A program made the position numbers and the translations under genes. A DNA stretch of 23,772 nucleotides from Bacteroidales bacterium UBA7569 (GTDB taxonomy: Bacteria > Bacteroidota > Bacteroidia > Bacteroidales > Paludibacteraceae), in the NCBI GenBank assembly GCA_002477945.1, contig DLLF01000027.1:1-23772 (forward strand). Reading direction: 5' to 3'. The first letter of the stretch is position 1; the number at the start of each line of letters is the position of its first letter. A model generated the notes under the pieces. That model made no database searches and was not told the origin of the DNA. It worked only from the letters and a program-made list of their open reading frames with translations. Shown piece after piece: positions 14,616 through 22,935 of the stretch.

Positions 14616-17600
14616 ATGGATACACTACAAGACTTGCTCTTCCTCTATCAAGAGCACCCTACTTTGCGTACACTCACTGCATTGTCAAAAGACAATAGCA
14701 TACTCCACATACAAACAGATGGGCTATATGGTTCATCTCAGTCGCTTATATTAGCCAATCTTTTTTTGCAGACCCGACACAGCCTGCTCATACTATCTGA
14801 TTCTGTGGACGATGCGATATACTTAGACAATGATCTAACACTACTTTTGGGAGAAGACAAAGTATGTTTTTTCCCATCTCCCTACCGAATCAGGCAACGC
14901 AAACAAGATACGGACACCGCATACGAAATAGAGCGTACAACCACTCTCAATCACCTCACATCTCAAAGACAAACCCCATGCATTGTTGTATCTTATCCTG
15001 AGGCTTTGATACCGGGAATCATAACAAAACAGCAGTTTCAAGATGAGGTATTGGCTCTACATACAGGACAGAGCATCTCCATTGAGCAATTAAGTACGCG
15101 GCTATTCAACAGCGGTTGGGAAAAGGTTGATTTCGTATATGAACCAGGGCAGTTCTCTATACGTGGCGGAATAGTTGACATCTTCTCATTTTCCAGCGAG
15201 AATCCTTATCGCATAGACTTCTTTGGCGATGAGATTGATTCTATACGGATCTTTGATATAGAATCCCAATTGTCGAAAGAGAAAGTAAGTGATATAGAAA
15301 TTATCCCGAATATACAAGAACAGCCAAGTGCAGAACAAACCCATTCACTCTTTGATTACTTGCCGGACAATACTATTATTGTGAGCAACGATTTCTCCCT
15401 ATTGCGACACAAATTTCTCTCTGCATCGTCCGGTTCCGAGACAAACGGTCTCCATAGGATTTGTCCGATTCTAACCAACGAGGAAGCAGATAGTTATCAC
15501 ACAATCGAATTAAACACGAAGTCTTTCTTTCCCAATGTAAGCAAACTGAGTTTCAATACGTTGCCCCACCCTATCTATCACAAAAATTTCGACATCTTCA
15601 TTGACACTTTGCAAGATTATACCAAACAAGGGTATTCTATCAAGATACTATCCGATTCTCAGAAACAGATTGACAGGATAGCAGGTATCATTCGGGAAAA
15701 ACTTGGCATAGGAGAAACCGAACCGCTGTTTAAGGGTTCTTTCTGTGGTATAACTCCTACACTCAACTCCGGCTTTATTGACAAAGACCAGCATATATGC
15801 TGTTTCACCGACCATCAGTTGTTTGAGCGTTTCCATAAAGTGCAACAGAAGGCGAATTCGGCAAGGCAAGGCAAGGTATTGCTCACCTTGAAGGAACTCA
15901 ATCAATTGCAGATTGGCGACTATATTGTACATACCGACCACGGAATAGGTCGCTTCGGGGGACTGGTTCACACAGATGTCAACGGCAAGCGGCAAGAGAT
16001 GATTAAACTGATTTATAGAGATAACGATATACTGTTCGTCTCCATTCACTCCTTGCACCGTATTGCCAAGTACAAAGGTAAAGATGGTACGGCACCCGCT
16101 GTTTCCAAATTAGGTTCCGGGCAGTGGGAACGGATGAAAGAGCGAACCAAGGCTAAGGTTAAAGATATTGCTCGCGACCTTATCAAGTTGTATGCACAAA
16201 GGCGACAGGAGAAAGGTTTTCAGTTCTCGCCGGATTCCTATATGCAACACGAATTGGAAGCCTCTTTCATCTACGAGGATACCCCTGACCAGCAGAAAGC
16301 CACCACCGACCTCAAGCATGATATGGAATCACCTGTCCCGATGGATCGTCTTATCTGCGGTGATGTAGGCTTTGGAAAGACGGAAATTGCCATGCGGGCA
16401 GCCTTCAAGGCGGCTGCCGACGGGAAACAAACTGCCGTACTCGTTCCAACCACCGTCCTGGCACTGCAACACTACAATACTTTCAAAGAACGCTTCAAAG
16501 GCTTTCCCATTGAGATTGAATACCTCTCAAGAGCCAAGTCGCCAAAAGAAGTCAGAAACATACTTGACCGGTTGCACGAAGGCAAGATCGACATTCTCAT
16601 CGGTACGCACAAGATTGTCGGCAAATCCGTACTCTTCCACGACCTCGGTCTTCTGATTATCGATGAAGAACAACGCTTCGGAGTCAGCACAAAAGAACGC
16701 CTGCGCCAACTGAAAGCAAATGTGGACACACTCACTCTTACGGCGACTCCTATCCCCCGTACACTCCAATTCTCCTTGCTTGGAGCAAGAGACCTGTCGG
16801 TTATGCACACCCCGCCTCCAAACCGCTATCCTGTACAAACAGAGATTATTACACCCGATGATGAAGATATCATCCAGGAGGCTGTACGCATGGAGATAAA
16901 CCGCAACGGGCAAGTCTTTGTTATCAATAACTTGGTACAGAATCTGGATACCATCCGCAAAAAGATACAACGACTTGTTCCTGAAGCGCGGATTGCCGTT
17001 GCCCATGGACAAATGCCATCAGAGCAGTTGGAAACCATCCTGACCGATTTCGTCAACTATGACTATGATGTCCTGATAGCAACATCCATCATTGAATCCG
17101 GTGTGGACATCCCTAATGTTAATACCATCATTATCAATGCGGCACATAAGTTCGGACTAAGCGATTTGCATCAGTTGAGAGGGCGTGTCGGACGTTCCAA
17201 CAAGAAAGCCTATTGCTACTTGGTCGCACCTCCATTGGAACTGCTTACCGCTGACGCACGCCGCCGCTTGCAGGTCATTGAAACCTTTGCCGACCTCGGT
17301 TCGGGCTTCCATATCGCCATGCAGGATCTGGACATACGCGGAGCAGGCAATATGCTCGGTGCCGAGCAATCCGGCTTTATCGCTGACTTGGGCTATGAAA
17401 CCTACCAACGTATCCTCAATGAGGCGGTGTCCGAACTGAAGGAGGAAGAGTTTACTACACTCTTTGAAACCAAGCGCACCGATGCCGTGCGGGGTAACAA
17501 CTGGGTGAACGATTCCCAATTGGAGTCTGATCTCGAAATCGGATTCCCTGAGGACTACGTGGAAAACGTCTCCGAACGTATTACGCTCTATCGCGAACTC

Positions 17601-17960
17601 GACAACCTGCAGAACGAGACCGAACTGGCTGCTTTCGAGCAACGGCTCACCGATCGTTTTGGTACTATGCCGCGCGAAGCGGAGGAACTCCTGATGGTGG
17701 TGCGCCTTCGTTGGAAATGTATGTTGCTTGGTGTCGAGAAGATTGTTCTTAAAATGTCACGTATGACGCTCTTCTTGCCTTCCAACTTGCAATCTGCCTA
17801 CTACCAGTCCGACATCTTCAACCGCCTTCTCACCTATGTGGTGACCAACGCGCGCCGGTGTCAGGTCAGAGACCTCAATGGCAAACGCTCTGTTGTCGTA
17901 AGCAATGTCGGTTCGCTCAAGGAAGCATACAGCATAATATCACAACTCTTGCAACATTAA
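14616..17960 (+). CDS. mfd: Transcription-repair coupling factor
   Basis: 1114 codons, in the normal range. Mfd is a DNA translocase that pushes stalled RNA polymerase off the template and recruits UvrA. The N-terminal UvrB-like region includes GWEKVDFVYEPGQFSIRGGIVDIFSF. The RNA-polymerase-interaction Tudor-like domain is around residues 425-475 (LQIGDYIVHTDHGIGRFGG). The helicase part has Walker A GDVGFGKT (582-589), DEEQ (683-686), TATPIPRTL, and the C-terminal TRG-type region around GRVGRSNKKAYCYL. The TRCF C-terminal domain closes the protein. It has its own promoter. The next gene starts one base after the stop (TAA-T-ATG), so the two are likely translationally coupled. Confidence 0.97.
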   Translation: MDTLQDLLFLYQEHPTLRTLTALSKDNSILHIQTDGLYGSSQSLILANLFLQTRHSLLILSDSVDDAIYLDNDLTLLLGEDKVCFFPSPYRIRQRKQDTDTAYEIERTTTLNHLTSQRQTPCIVVSYPEALIPGIITKQQFQDEVLALHTGQSISIEQLSTRLFNSGWEKVDFVYEPGQFSIRGGIVDIFSFSSENPYRIDFFGDEIDSIRIFDIESQLSKEKVSDIEIIPNIQEQPSAEQTHSLFDYLPDNTIIVSNDFSLLRHKFLSASSGSETNGLHRICPILTNEEADSYHTIELNTKSFFPNVSKLSFNTLPHPIYHKNFDIFIDTLQDYTKQGYSIKILSDSQKQIDRIAGIIREKLGIGETEPLFKGSFCGITPTLNSGFIDKDQHICCFTDHQLFERFHKVQQKANSARQGKVLLTLKELNQLQIGDYIVHTDHGIGRFGGLVHTDVNGKRQEMIKLIYRDNDILFVSIHSLHRIAKYKGKDGTAPAVSKLGSGQWERMKERTKAKVKDIARDLIKLYAQRRQEKGFQFSPDSYMQHELEASFIYEDTPDQQKATTDLKHDMESPVPMDRLICGDVGFGKTEIAMRAAFKAAADGKQTAVLVPTTVLALQHYNTFKERFKGFPIEIEYLSRAKSPKEVRNILDRLHEGKIDILIGTHKIVGKSVLFHDLGLLIIDEEQRFGVSTKERLRQLKANVDTLTLTATPIPRTLQFSLLGARDLSVMHTPPPNRYPVQTEIITPDDEDIIQEAVRMEINRNGQVFVINNLVQNLDTIRKKIQRLVPEARIAVAHGQMPSEQLETILTDFVNYDYDVLIATSIIESGVDIPNVNTIIINAAHKFGLSDLHQLRGRVGRSNKKAYCYLVAPPLELLTADARRRLQVIETFADLGSGFHIAMQDLDIRGAGNMLGAEQSGFIADLGYETYQRILNEAVSELKEEEFTTLFETKRTDAVRGNNWVNDSQLESDLEIGFPEDYVENVSERITLYRELDNLQNETELAAFEQRLTDRFGTMPREAEELLMVVRLRWKCMLLGVEKIVLKMSRMTLFLPSNLQSAYYQSDIFNRLLTYVVTNARRCQVRDLNGKRSVVVSNVGSLKEAYSIISQLLQH

Positions 17961-17961
17961 T

Positions 17962-18606
17962 ATGAGACCGATACGCATACCACGCATCACCCTTTTGCTC
18001 CTTTTGTTTTGCTCTATATCTTCCCTGCCTGTAACCTTATGGGCTCAAGACGCAAAGCCTGTCTACCAAGGTTGCTCAGGTGGAATGATGTTGCATGCCG
18101 GTTGGCTGGGAGGCAATACCAATAAGTACCCTTACAACCCGCAAGGTGTCACTTTCGGGATAGGAGGTGCCATGCGTGTCAACCTGTGGCAACATCTGCG
18201 CCTTGGTGGAGAGGGCTATGTGTCCACTATGCCTGTCTCTGCAACCGATGCTCGGCTCTTGCTGCAGAAAGGCAGTTATATCCGCAATGGTTGGGGGGGG
18301 ATATTGGCAGATGCTTGTTGGCGTTTGGATAAAGTCTGGCCATATCTCGGAGCAAGTATAGGCGGGGGAGCAAAACGAAGCCTCTTCATTGCAGATGGCT
18401 CACAAGATGATTGGAAGGCGGAGGAATATACAGTCTTCCGGAAACAAACCTATTTCTATATTGACCCATTCATAGGTTTGGATATTGTACTTACCAATGC
18501 CATCCACCTATCCGTGAAGATCGATTGTATGATGGCTGTCCGCCGCTCCGAACTGCTTACACCCATCGGTCCCCGACTCTATTTCGGACTGATGTTCTGC
18601 CACTGA
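17962..18606 (+). CDS. Outer-membrane beta-barrel-like protein of unknown function
   Basis: 214 codons. A long signal peptide (basic MRPIRIPR, then a hydrophobic stretch ending LWAQ) leads to a protein with alternating hydrophobic/polar strands and many Gly and aromatic residues (WPYLGASIGGG, YFYIDPFIGLDIVL). It ends RLYFGLMFCH. This suggests a small beta-barrel of about eight strands, though the usual terminal aromatic is replaced by His. The start overlaps the end of the mfd transcript with 1 nt between stop and ATG. A run of eight G at 18293-18300 (Trp-Gly-Gly codons) sits in the middle of the gene, where slippage would shift the frame. I do not recognise the family. Confidence 0.8.
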   Translation: MRPIRIPRITLLLLLFCSISSLPVTLWAQDAKPVYQGCSGGMMLHAGWLGGNTNKYPYNPQGVTFGIGGAMRVNLWQHLRLGGEGYVSTMPVSATDARLLLQKGSYIRNGWGGILADACWRLDKVWPYLGASIGGGAKRSLFIADGSQDDWKAEEYTVFRKQTYFYIDPFIGLDIVLTNAIHLSVKIDCMMAVRRSELLTPIGPRLYFGLMFCH

Positions 18607-19209
18607 TTCTGCAAAAAACGCACAAGCCGAATTCCGATCTCTAAAACGCAGAATACAACCTTTCTATAGATTTCTACCATTAAACAACCTGCTTCCATTT
18701 AAGTAGTGTTGCAGTATCGTTTTCCTTGCTGCCATCTATCTGTCCTTTACAAATTCATCACGATTTTTCTACTGAGTCGCTACGACCCCTCAAGCCGACC
18801 TCAAGCACCCCTTATCGACCCCTGAAGCATCCCTGAACGGAATAGCAACAAAATTAAGTAACGTGAATACTTGTCCGGCCTTTGGATGAAACAGGGAAGT
18901 TTACATCAGCCAATCGAAAAACTGTTTGTTGTTTCTTATCGGGCGATACTATCGCCCGACCAATCTCACTTCCAACGTATCTATCCCATGCCTCCTGCTA
19001 TTTAGTCGTTTCTGAATTCTTTCAACCGCACATAACCTCATAAACTCATCAACCTGCAGCACTCTTCATCCATTGTATTCCTCCACTCATAAACATCATG
19101 CTAAAGAAAGGATTCTGAAAAACAAGGACGCATACATTCCTCAAGGACTATGAGAAGATAAACACAAAAACAGAAAGAGGACGGTCTGACAAGTACTGAC
19201 AGACTCTTT
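18607..19209. other. 600-bp intergenic region without a convincing gene
   Basis: The region lies between two convergent genes. No ORF of believable length or composition was found. It holds an inverted repeat ATTCTGC (18606-18612) / GCAGAAT (18647-18653); a C-rich repetitive patch at 18780-18840 made of variants of CGACCCCT and CCTGAAG; a perfect palindrome at 18939-18959; and the lysC terminator at 19163-19211. The patch at 18780-18801 is shared, with one mismatch, with the small ORF at 11008-11235. Part of this region may be a decayed gene. Confidence 0.6.
18939..18959. repeat. 21-bp perfect palindrome
   Basis: TCGGGCGATA (18939-18948), a single C, TATCGCCCGA (18950-18959). No T-run follows on either strand. 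It is similar in character to the GC-rich palindromes near 1186-1221. Confidence 0.8.
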
Positions 19210-19211
19210 CT
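19163..19211 (-). terminator. Intrinsic terminator after lysC
   Basis: On the minus strand AGAAAGAG (19211-19204) pairs with CTCTTTCT (19179-19172), enclosing a second stem GTCTG/CAGAC. GTTTTTGTG follows. The stem begins inside the lysC stop codon. Confidence 0.7.
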
Positions 19212-20502
19212 AATCTTCAAAAGCACCTTTTACCACAAAACGTGCTGTCCTACGGGTTGTTTGACTCAGCAAGATTGTATAACGATGCCTGCAATCCGAC
19301 AATATCTCAGGAGTCGTACCTCGGATTGTTAACAACGATAGATGCTCGTTATAAGTAACTCTATAGGATTGGCTCAACTCTTCAATAGCATCGTGCAGAT
19401 AGCGGCAAGCATCCACACATACCGATACCGTCACGGCACTGCTTTGTATCAAGGAGACCTTCAAATGATGCCTGTACACTACATCAAACAAATGGTTGAG
19501 ACTGTCTTCCAATATAAAAGAAAAATCGTTGGGACGGATGGTTAAAAGAACCTGCTCCCTACGCCATATATATACGGGAACATCTATTGGATGCTGAGTG
19601 TCTTTCTTGATAACCGATCCCACTTTGTCTGGTTCCGTGAACGGACGTACATACAATGGGATACTCTTGTTCTCAAGAGGACGGATTGTCTTCGGGTGAA
19701 TTACCTGGGCACCGCTATAAGCCAACTCTACAGCATCATAATAAGTGAGTTCTGGTAGTAGCACAGTATCTTTCACCAACCGGGGATCTGCGTTCAGAAT
19801 ACCGGGAACGTCTTTCCAGATCGTCACACTGTCAGCATTCAGTAGATTGGCGACAATGGCGGCGGTATAGTCACTTCCCTCGCGTCCTAAAGTAGTATGA
19901 AGTCCTTCAGCCGTACCACCGATGAAACCCTGCGCTACATAGATTCGGGCAGGATGTTGGTCAATAACGCGGTGAAGTAAAGTATCCGACACTGCCATAT
20001 CCACCTTTGCTTCACGCCATGTATTGTCTGTTCGCAGGCAATCTGTCATGTCTGTCAGAACATTCTCCAACCCCTCTCGGTCAAGTGCGTAACTGATAAT
20101 ACGGGTACTAATCAACTCTCCGTACGACACAATCTGATCATAATAATAGTCATAGAACCTGTTATCACGCTCCGACAAGTCGTCTGAGCACATCGTATGT
20201 ACGATACTCTTTACTTCTCCCAACAGAAGAGCCACCTTATGTTCTAAGAATGTATGACCAATAGGAAAAAGAGTTCGGACAATTGTATAATGGTAGTCCC
20301 GAATTTGTTCAACTTCTTCTATAGCCTTTTGTAAGCCACCTGAAAAAGCGGAGTTCACGACACGCTCCAATGCATTGGTGGTTTTCCCCATAGCAGAGAC
20401 TACCACAAACAACGGCTCATGCTCCTGACGAACAATGCGCACAACGTTCCTGATACTTTGTGCATTGCTCACAGACGCCCCGCCAAACTTATAGACTTTC
20501 AT
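19210..20502 (-). CDS. lysC: Aspartate kinase (monofunctional)
   Basis: 430 codons. It phosphorylates L-aspartate, the first step towards lysine, threonine, methionine and diaminopimelate. The amino-acid kinase domain starts MKVYKFGGASVSN; substrate motifs TTLGREGSDYTAA, KDVPGILNADPR and ELAYSGAQVIHPKTI are intact. Residues from about 305 to 430 form the ACT-type regulatory region. It has no homoserine dehydrogenase domain, unlike the ThrA-type fusion that Bacteroidetes also carry. A sequence capable of pairing (TACAGC/GCTGTA, about 20538-20559) lies upstream in the 95-bp gap to ribH, and I see no clear promoter there. It may be read through from ribH. Confidence 0.95.
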   Translation of the reverse strand: MKVYKFGGASVSNAQSIRNVVRIVRQEHEPLFVVVSAMGKTTNALERVVNSAFSGGLQKAIEEVEQIRDYHYTIVRTLFPIGHTFLEHKVALLLGEVKSIVHTMCSDDLSERDNRFYDYYYDQIVSYGELISTRIISYALDREGLENVLTDMTDCLRTDNTWREAKVDMAVSDTLLHRVIDQHPARIYVAQGFIGGTAEGLHTTLGREGSDYTAAIVANLLNADSVTIWKDVPGILNADPRLVKDTVLLPELTYYDAVELAYSGAQVIHPKTIRPLENKSIPLYVRPFTEPDKVGSVIKKDTQHPIDVPVYIWRREQVLLTIRPNDFSFILEDSLNHLFDVVYRHHLKVSLIQSSAVTVSVCVDACRYLHDAIEELSQSYRVTYNEHLSLLTIRGTTPEILSDCRHRYTILLSQTTRRTARFVVKGAFED

Positions 20503-20597
20503 ATAGTGTACCTACTCTGACAATTACGAAGTGTAATACAGCAGATCATTACGCTGTAATAAGAAATTGCACGAACGGCAAAGCGATTTTCCGACCG

Positions 20598-21116
20598 CTA
20601 GCCCTCTGCGGTCGTGCCTTGCAAATTAGCCATCTTGATGGCGGTATACGCTCCCTCTACACCTTTGTTACCCAACTTGCCTCCAGCCCTGTCCAAGGCC
20701 TGTTGCTTGTCCAAGGTTGTTAACACACTGAATATAACTGGTGTCAAACCATGTACATTAAGTTCTGTTACACCTTGTGTCACACTTTGGCAAACATAAT
20801 TGAAGTGGGGAGTATCGCCTTGAATCACACAGCCTATCACGATGATGGCATCATAAAAACGGTGTTTCGGAGCATAACGCTGACACTGGGCGGCTGCGTA
20901 TGTGAGTTCCACCGTACCGGGAACATGAATCACCTTGATATGAGTTTCTTTCACACCATGCTTGAGCAAAGCCTCGTAAGCACCCTCCAATAAGGCGTAT
21001 GTTATATCGCTGTTCCAATCTGCTACAATAATAGCAAAACGCTGGCGTCCTAAGACGCTAGCGTTCGGCATTTGTTCAGAATCGTATTGCGACAAGTTAT
21101 GAAACTTGGTGGCCAT
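20598..21116 (-). CDS. ribH: 6,7-dimethyl-8-ribityllumazine synthase
   Basis: 172 codons. It condenses the pyrimidine intermediate with dihydroxybutanone phosphate, the penultimate step of riboflavin synthesis, and forms large capsid-like shells in many bacteria. Trp34 in VADWNSDIT stacks on the substrate. VPGTVELTYAA (65-75) contacts the ribityl chain. GCVIQGDTPHFNYV (95-108) holds the phosphate site and catalytic His104. The C-terminal GNKGVEGAYTAIKMANL completes the usual fold. It starts 3 nt after the TPR-protein stop, so the two are co-transcribed. The partner enzyme RibBA is encoded 15 kb away on the same strand. Confidence 0.96.
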   Translation of the reverse strand: MATKFHNLSQYDSEQMPNASVLGRQRFAIIVADWNSDITYALLEGAYEALLKHGVKETHIKVIHVPGTVELTYAAAQCQRYAPKHRFYDAIIVIGCVIQGDTPHFNYVCQSVTQGVTELNVHGLTPVIFSVLTTLDKQQALDRAGGKLGNKGVEGAYTAIKMANLQGTTAEG

Positions 21117-21119
21117 AAC

Positions 21120-21791
21120 TCAATCTGCTATGTTGGCAATATACTTGTCTATGTCTTGTGCTTCCTGACTGTTAGGATAATTCTCTTTCAAGGTCTCAAA
21201 CGACTTGCGGGCTGCCTTCGTGTTTCCTAACTCGAGATAAACCAATCCTGCTTTCTTCAAACTGATGGGAGCAATGATTTCATTCTTCGACGATGCTGCA
21301 GCCTCAAAACTCTTGACGGCAGCATTCATCTCACCCAAAGCAACGTATGCATCACCCAATTTCTCCTTTGCGGCGGGACCGACATTCAAGTCTTTCGAGT
21401 TAAACTTCTTCAAATATTTAACCGCATTCTCATAATCCTCCATATTATAGTAGCACAATCCTGCATACAAGGCTGCCAACTTGCCGCCTTTCGTGAGAGA
21501 ATAATCATTTGCAATGCTTTCGAATCCAATGCAATCATCGTTTCCGTTCAATGCCGTCTCATAATCGTGAGCCGTAAAATACACAACAGCCCTGCCTATT
21601 TCATTATCAGCCTCAGCGCTCTTCGGCTTCAAGTAGTAATTATGAACAGCCATAATAATCAAAACCACTGCCAGAATTCCTGTAATCACCCACGTGATAA
21701 CATTCTGATGTTTGATAATCCAACTGCCTGAAGTGGTCAAGGCCTCTTGTACATTCTCAAGACCGTCTTCTTTCTTTTCGTTCTTTGCCAT
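21120..21791 (-). CDS. Membrane-anchored TPR protein (YfgM-like)
   Basis: 223 codons. A soluble charged N-terminus (residues 1-31) is followed by one transmembrane helix (about 32-52, WVITGILAVVLIIMAV), so the TPR part faces the periplasm. Residues 60-220 contain about four tetratricopeptide repeats (for example AALYAGLCYYNMEDYENAVKYLKKF and AGLVYLELGNTKAARKSFETLKENYPNS). Architecture and length match YfgM-type ancillary proteins near the Sec translocon; that role is known in E. coli and only inferred here. The order TPR protein then ribH is one I associate with Bacteroides genomes. Confidence 0.88.
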   Translation of the reverse strand: MAKNEKKEDGLENVQEALTTSGSWIIKHQNVITWVITGILAVVLIIMAVHNYYLKPKSAEADNEIGRAVVYFTAHDYETALNGNDDCIGFESIANDYSLTKGGKLAALYAGLCYYNMEDYENAVKYLKKFNSKDLNVGPAAKEKLGDAYVALGEMNAAVKSFEAAASSKNEIIAPISLKKAGLVYLELGNTKAARKSFETLKENYPNSQEAQDIDKYIANIAD

Positions 21792-21883
21792 ATCTAATCT
21801 TGTTTTATATTTTCCCTACTCTCTTGCATATCTGAAGCCTTGACAAACAAGCACTGATGCACGCTTCAGACGCATCTTGGTTG

Positions 21884-21915
21884 CAAAGGTAGCATTTTAT
21901 TTCTATATGCAGAAA
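21884..21915 (-). promoter_or_regulatory. Probable promoter for the TPR-protein/ribH unit
   Basis: Minus-strand TACCTTTG (21891-21884) is a perfect -7 element. The -33 region has only TTTCTG (21915-21910), a poor match. The predicted leader is about 85 nt. It is divergent from the RNA promoter at 21951-21982. Confidence 0.6.
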
Positions 21916-21950
21916 TGAATATCTTTTTTTTTCATAAAAACCTCACAAGG

Positions 21951-21982
21951 GTTGCAACGTCACAATATATATTGTACTTTTG
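21951..21982 (+). promoter_or_regulatory. Bacteroidetes-type promoter for the 6S-like RNA
   Basis: GTTG (21951-21954), 20 nt, TACTTTTG (21975-21982). The start is predicted near 21989, six bases before the closing stem of the RNA. Confidence 0.8.
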
Positions 21983-21988
21983 CGGAAA

Positions 21989-22170
21989 CGAATGAGGTTG
22001 TGCTGTCAGAGACCGGAAAACTCAACAAACATTATTCAACTAAGGCCTCTTGCTGTATCAATGGCGTGCTGTTACTTCCTTTGGAAGGTGGACAGATTAC
22101 AAAGATTGGCAACACCTGAAATCCTATTTTTTAGGAGTTTTCTCGAGTAAGTACAGCACAACCTTTTTAT
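21989..22170 (+). ncRNA. ssrS: 6S RNA (Bacteroidales type)
   Basis: About 180 nt with no ORF, its own promoter, and ends that pair perfectly. AGGTTGTGCTGT (21995-22006) pairs with ACAGCACAACCT (22153-22164), 12 bp, followed by TTTTTAT. Inside this, after a small internal loop, GAAAACTC (22016-22023) pairs with GAGTTTTC (22135-22142). Next comes a large, largely unpaired central region, then an apical hairpin CTTCC/GGAAG flanked by CTGT/ACAG. A closing stem, second stem, big bubble and apical stem are the shape of 6S RNA, which mimics an open promoter and sequesters housekeeping RNA polymerase. I recall that an RNA motif first named Bacteroidales-1 was later recognised as 6S. Exact ends are predicted. 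Confidence 0.78.
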
Positions 22171-22206
22171 ATCCGTTCAAAATACACATTGGGTACAGAT
22201 AAAATA

Positions 22207-22243
22207 AAAAGGAGACGTCATTGTTCAAATGACGTCTCCTTTT
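22207..22243. terminator. Strong bidirectional terminator
   Basis: Perfect 16-bp stem AAAAGGAGACGTCATT (22207-22222) / AATGACGTCTCCTTTT (22228-22243), 5-nt loop GTTCA. A-run on the left and T-run on the right, so it can end the plus-strand RNA transcript and the minus-strand flavodoxin transcript, whose stop codon is 33 bp away. Confidence 0.9.
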
Positions 22244-22275
22244 ATGCATATCCGTCTCACAAACTACTTCTTTTG

Positions 22276-22797
22276 CTATTTCACCCACGCTTGGATTTCC
22301 TCATACGAGGTCTGGTTCAGCAGTTTGCCGTCCTCGATGTGCAGGTTGGGGTAGGTCTTGTGCAGGGCTTTGGTGCAGTCTGCAATGCCGCTTCCGCCCG
22401 AGGTGGCAAAGGGGATGATGGTCTTGCCGCTGAAATCGTACGCCTCAAGGAACGTGTTGATAATACGCGGTGCCACGTACCACCAGACGGGAAACCCGAC
22501 ATACACGGTAGTGTATCCGTCCAGGTTCTCTTTGGTCTTTTTGATGGCGGGGCGTGCACTCTCGTCGTTCATCTCTACTGTGCTGCGCGATTTCTTGTCA
22601 TTCCAATTGAGGTCGGCAGACGTGTAAGGTTGCATAGGTACAATCTCCATCAGTTCGCCGCCCGAAGCGAGAGCAATCTGTTCTGCCACGGCTTTGGTCG
22701 TGCCGGTGGCAGAGAAATATGCAACCAGTACTTTGTCGGCTGCACTCACATTTGCAATAGCCATAATTGTTACGATTGTTAGAATTAAACGTTTCAT
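22276..22797 (-). CDS. Exported flavodoxin-like protein
   Basis: 173 codons. Residues 1-20 are a signal peptide (MKRLILTIVTIMAIANVSAA). The mature part is a flavodoxin fold of the Flavodoxin_4 type: FMN-phosphate loop AYFSATGTTKAVAEQ (26-40), VYVGFPVWWYVAPRI with the isoalloxazine-binding Pro-Val-Trp-Trp, and PFATSGGSGI (129-138). Flavodoxins are normally cytoplasmic, so export would place FMN-dependent electron transfer or quinone/nitro reduction in the periplasm. The electron partner is unknown. The AraC-family gene upstream on the same strand probably controls it. Tandem GTTGATAA repeats lie 14-35 bp upstream of the start, and no standard promoter is seen. Confidence 0.88.
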   Translation of the reverse strand: MKRLILTIVTIMAIANVSAADKVLVAYFSATGTTKAVAEQIALASGGELMEIVPMQPYTSADLNWNDKKSRSTVEMNDESARPAIKKTKENLDGYTTVYVGFPVWWYVAPRIINTFLEAYDFSGKTIIPFATSGGSGIADCTKALHKTYPNLHIEDGKLLNQTSYEEIQAWVK

Positions 22798-22810
22798 ATC
22801 TTGTTTATTC

Positions 22811-22832
22811 GTTGATAAGTTGATAAGTTGAT
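22811..22832. repeat. Tandem 8-bp repeat upstream of the flavodoxin gene
   Basis: GTTGATAA twice and then GTTGAT, period 8. Located 14-35 bp before the flavodoxin ATG, so it would be in the 5' leader or the promoter, and could be a regulator site. Confidence 0.7.
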
Positions 22833-22864
22833 TTGTTTATACGTGGTTTGGTCGGTTGAATGGA

Positions 22865-22916
22865 GTTTATGCGTTTAACTTTTTCAACAGATTAACCATT
22901 TCAACAACGCATAAAC
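22865..22916. repeat. 11-bp inverted repeat in the AraC-flavodoxin spacer
   Basis: GTTTATGCGTT (22865-22875) and AACGCATAAAC (22906-22916) are perfect reverse complements, 30 nt apart. Between them are two TAAC and two TTTCAACA-type direct repeats. There is no T-run for termination, so a regulator-binding site is the better guess. Confidence 0.65.
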
Positions 22917-22935
22917 CAATCAACTCCTAAACTCC

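Noticed and set aside
18780..18840. CRISPR-like or tandem repeat array (CGACCCCT / CCTGAAG variants)
   Set aside because: Units are short, irregular and lack constant repeats with spacers; treated as low-complexity or decayed repeat.
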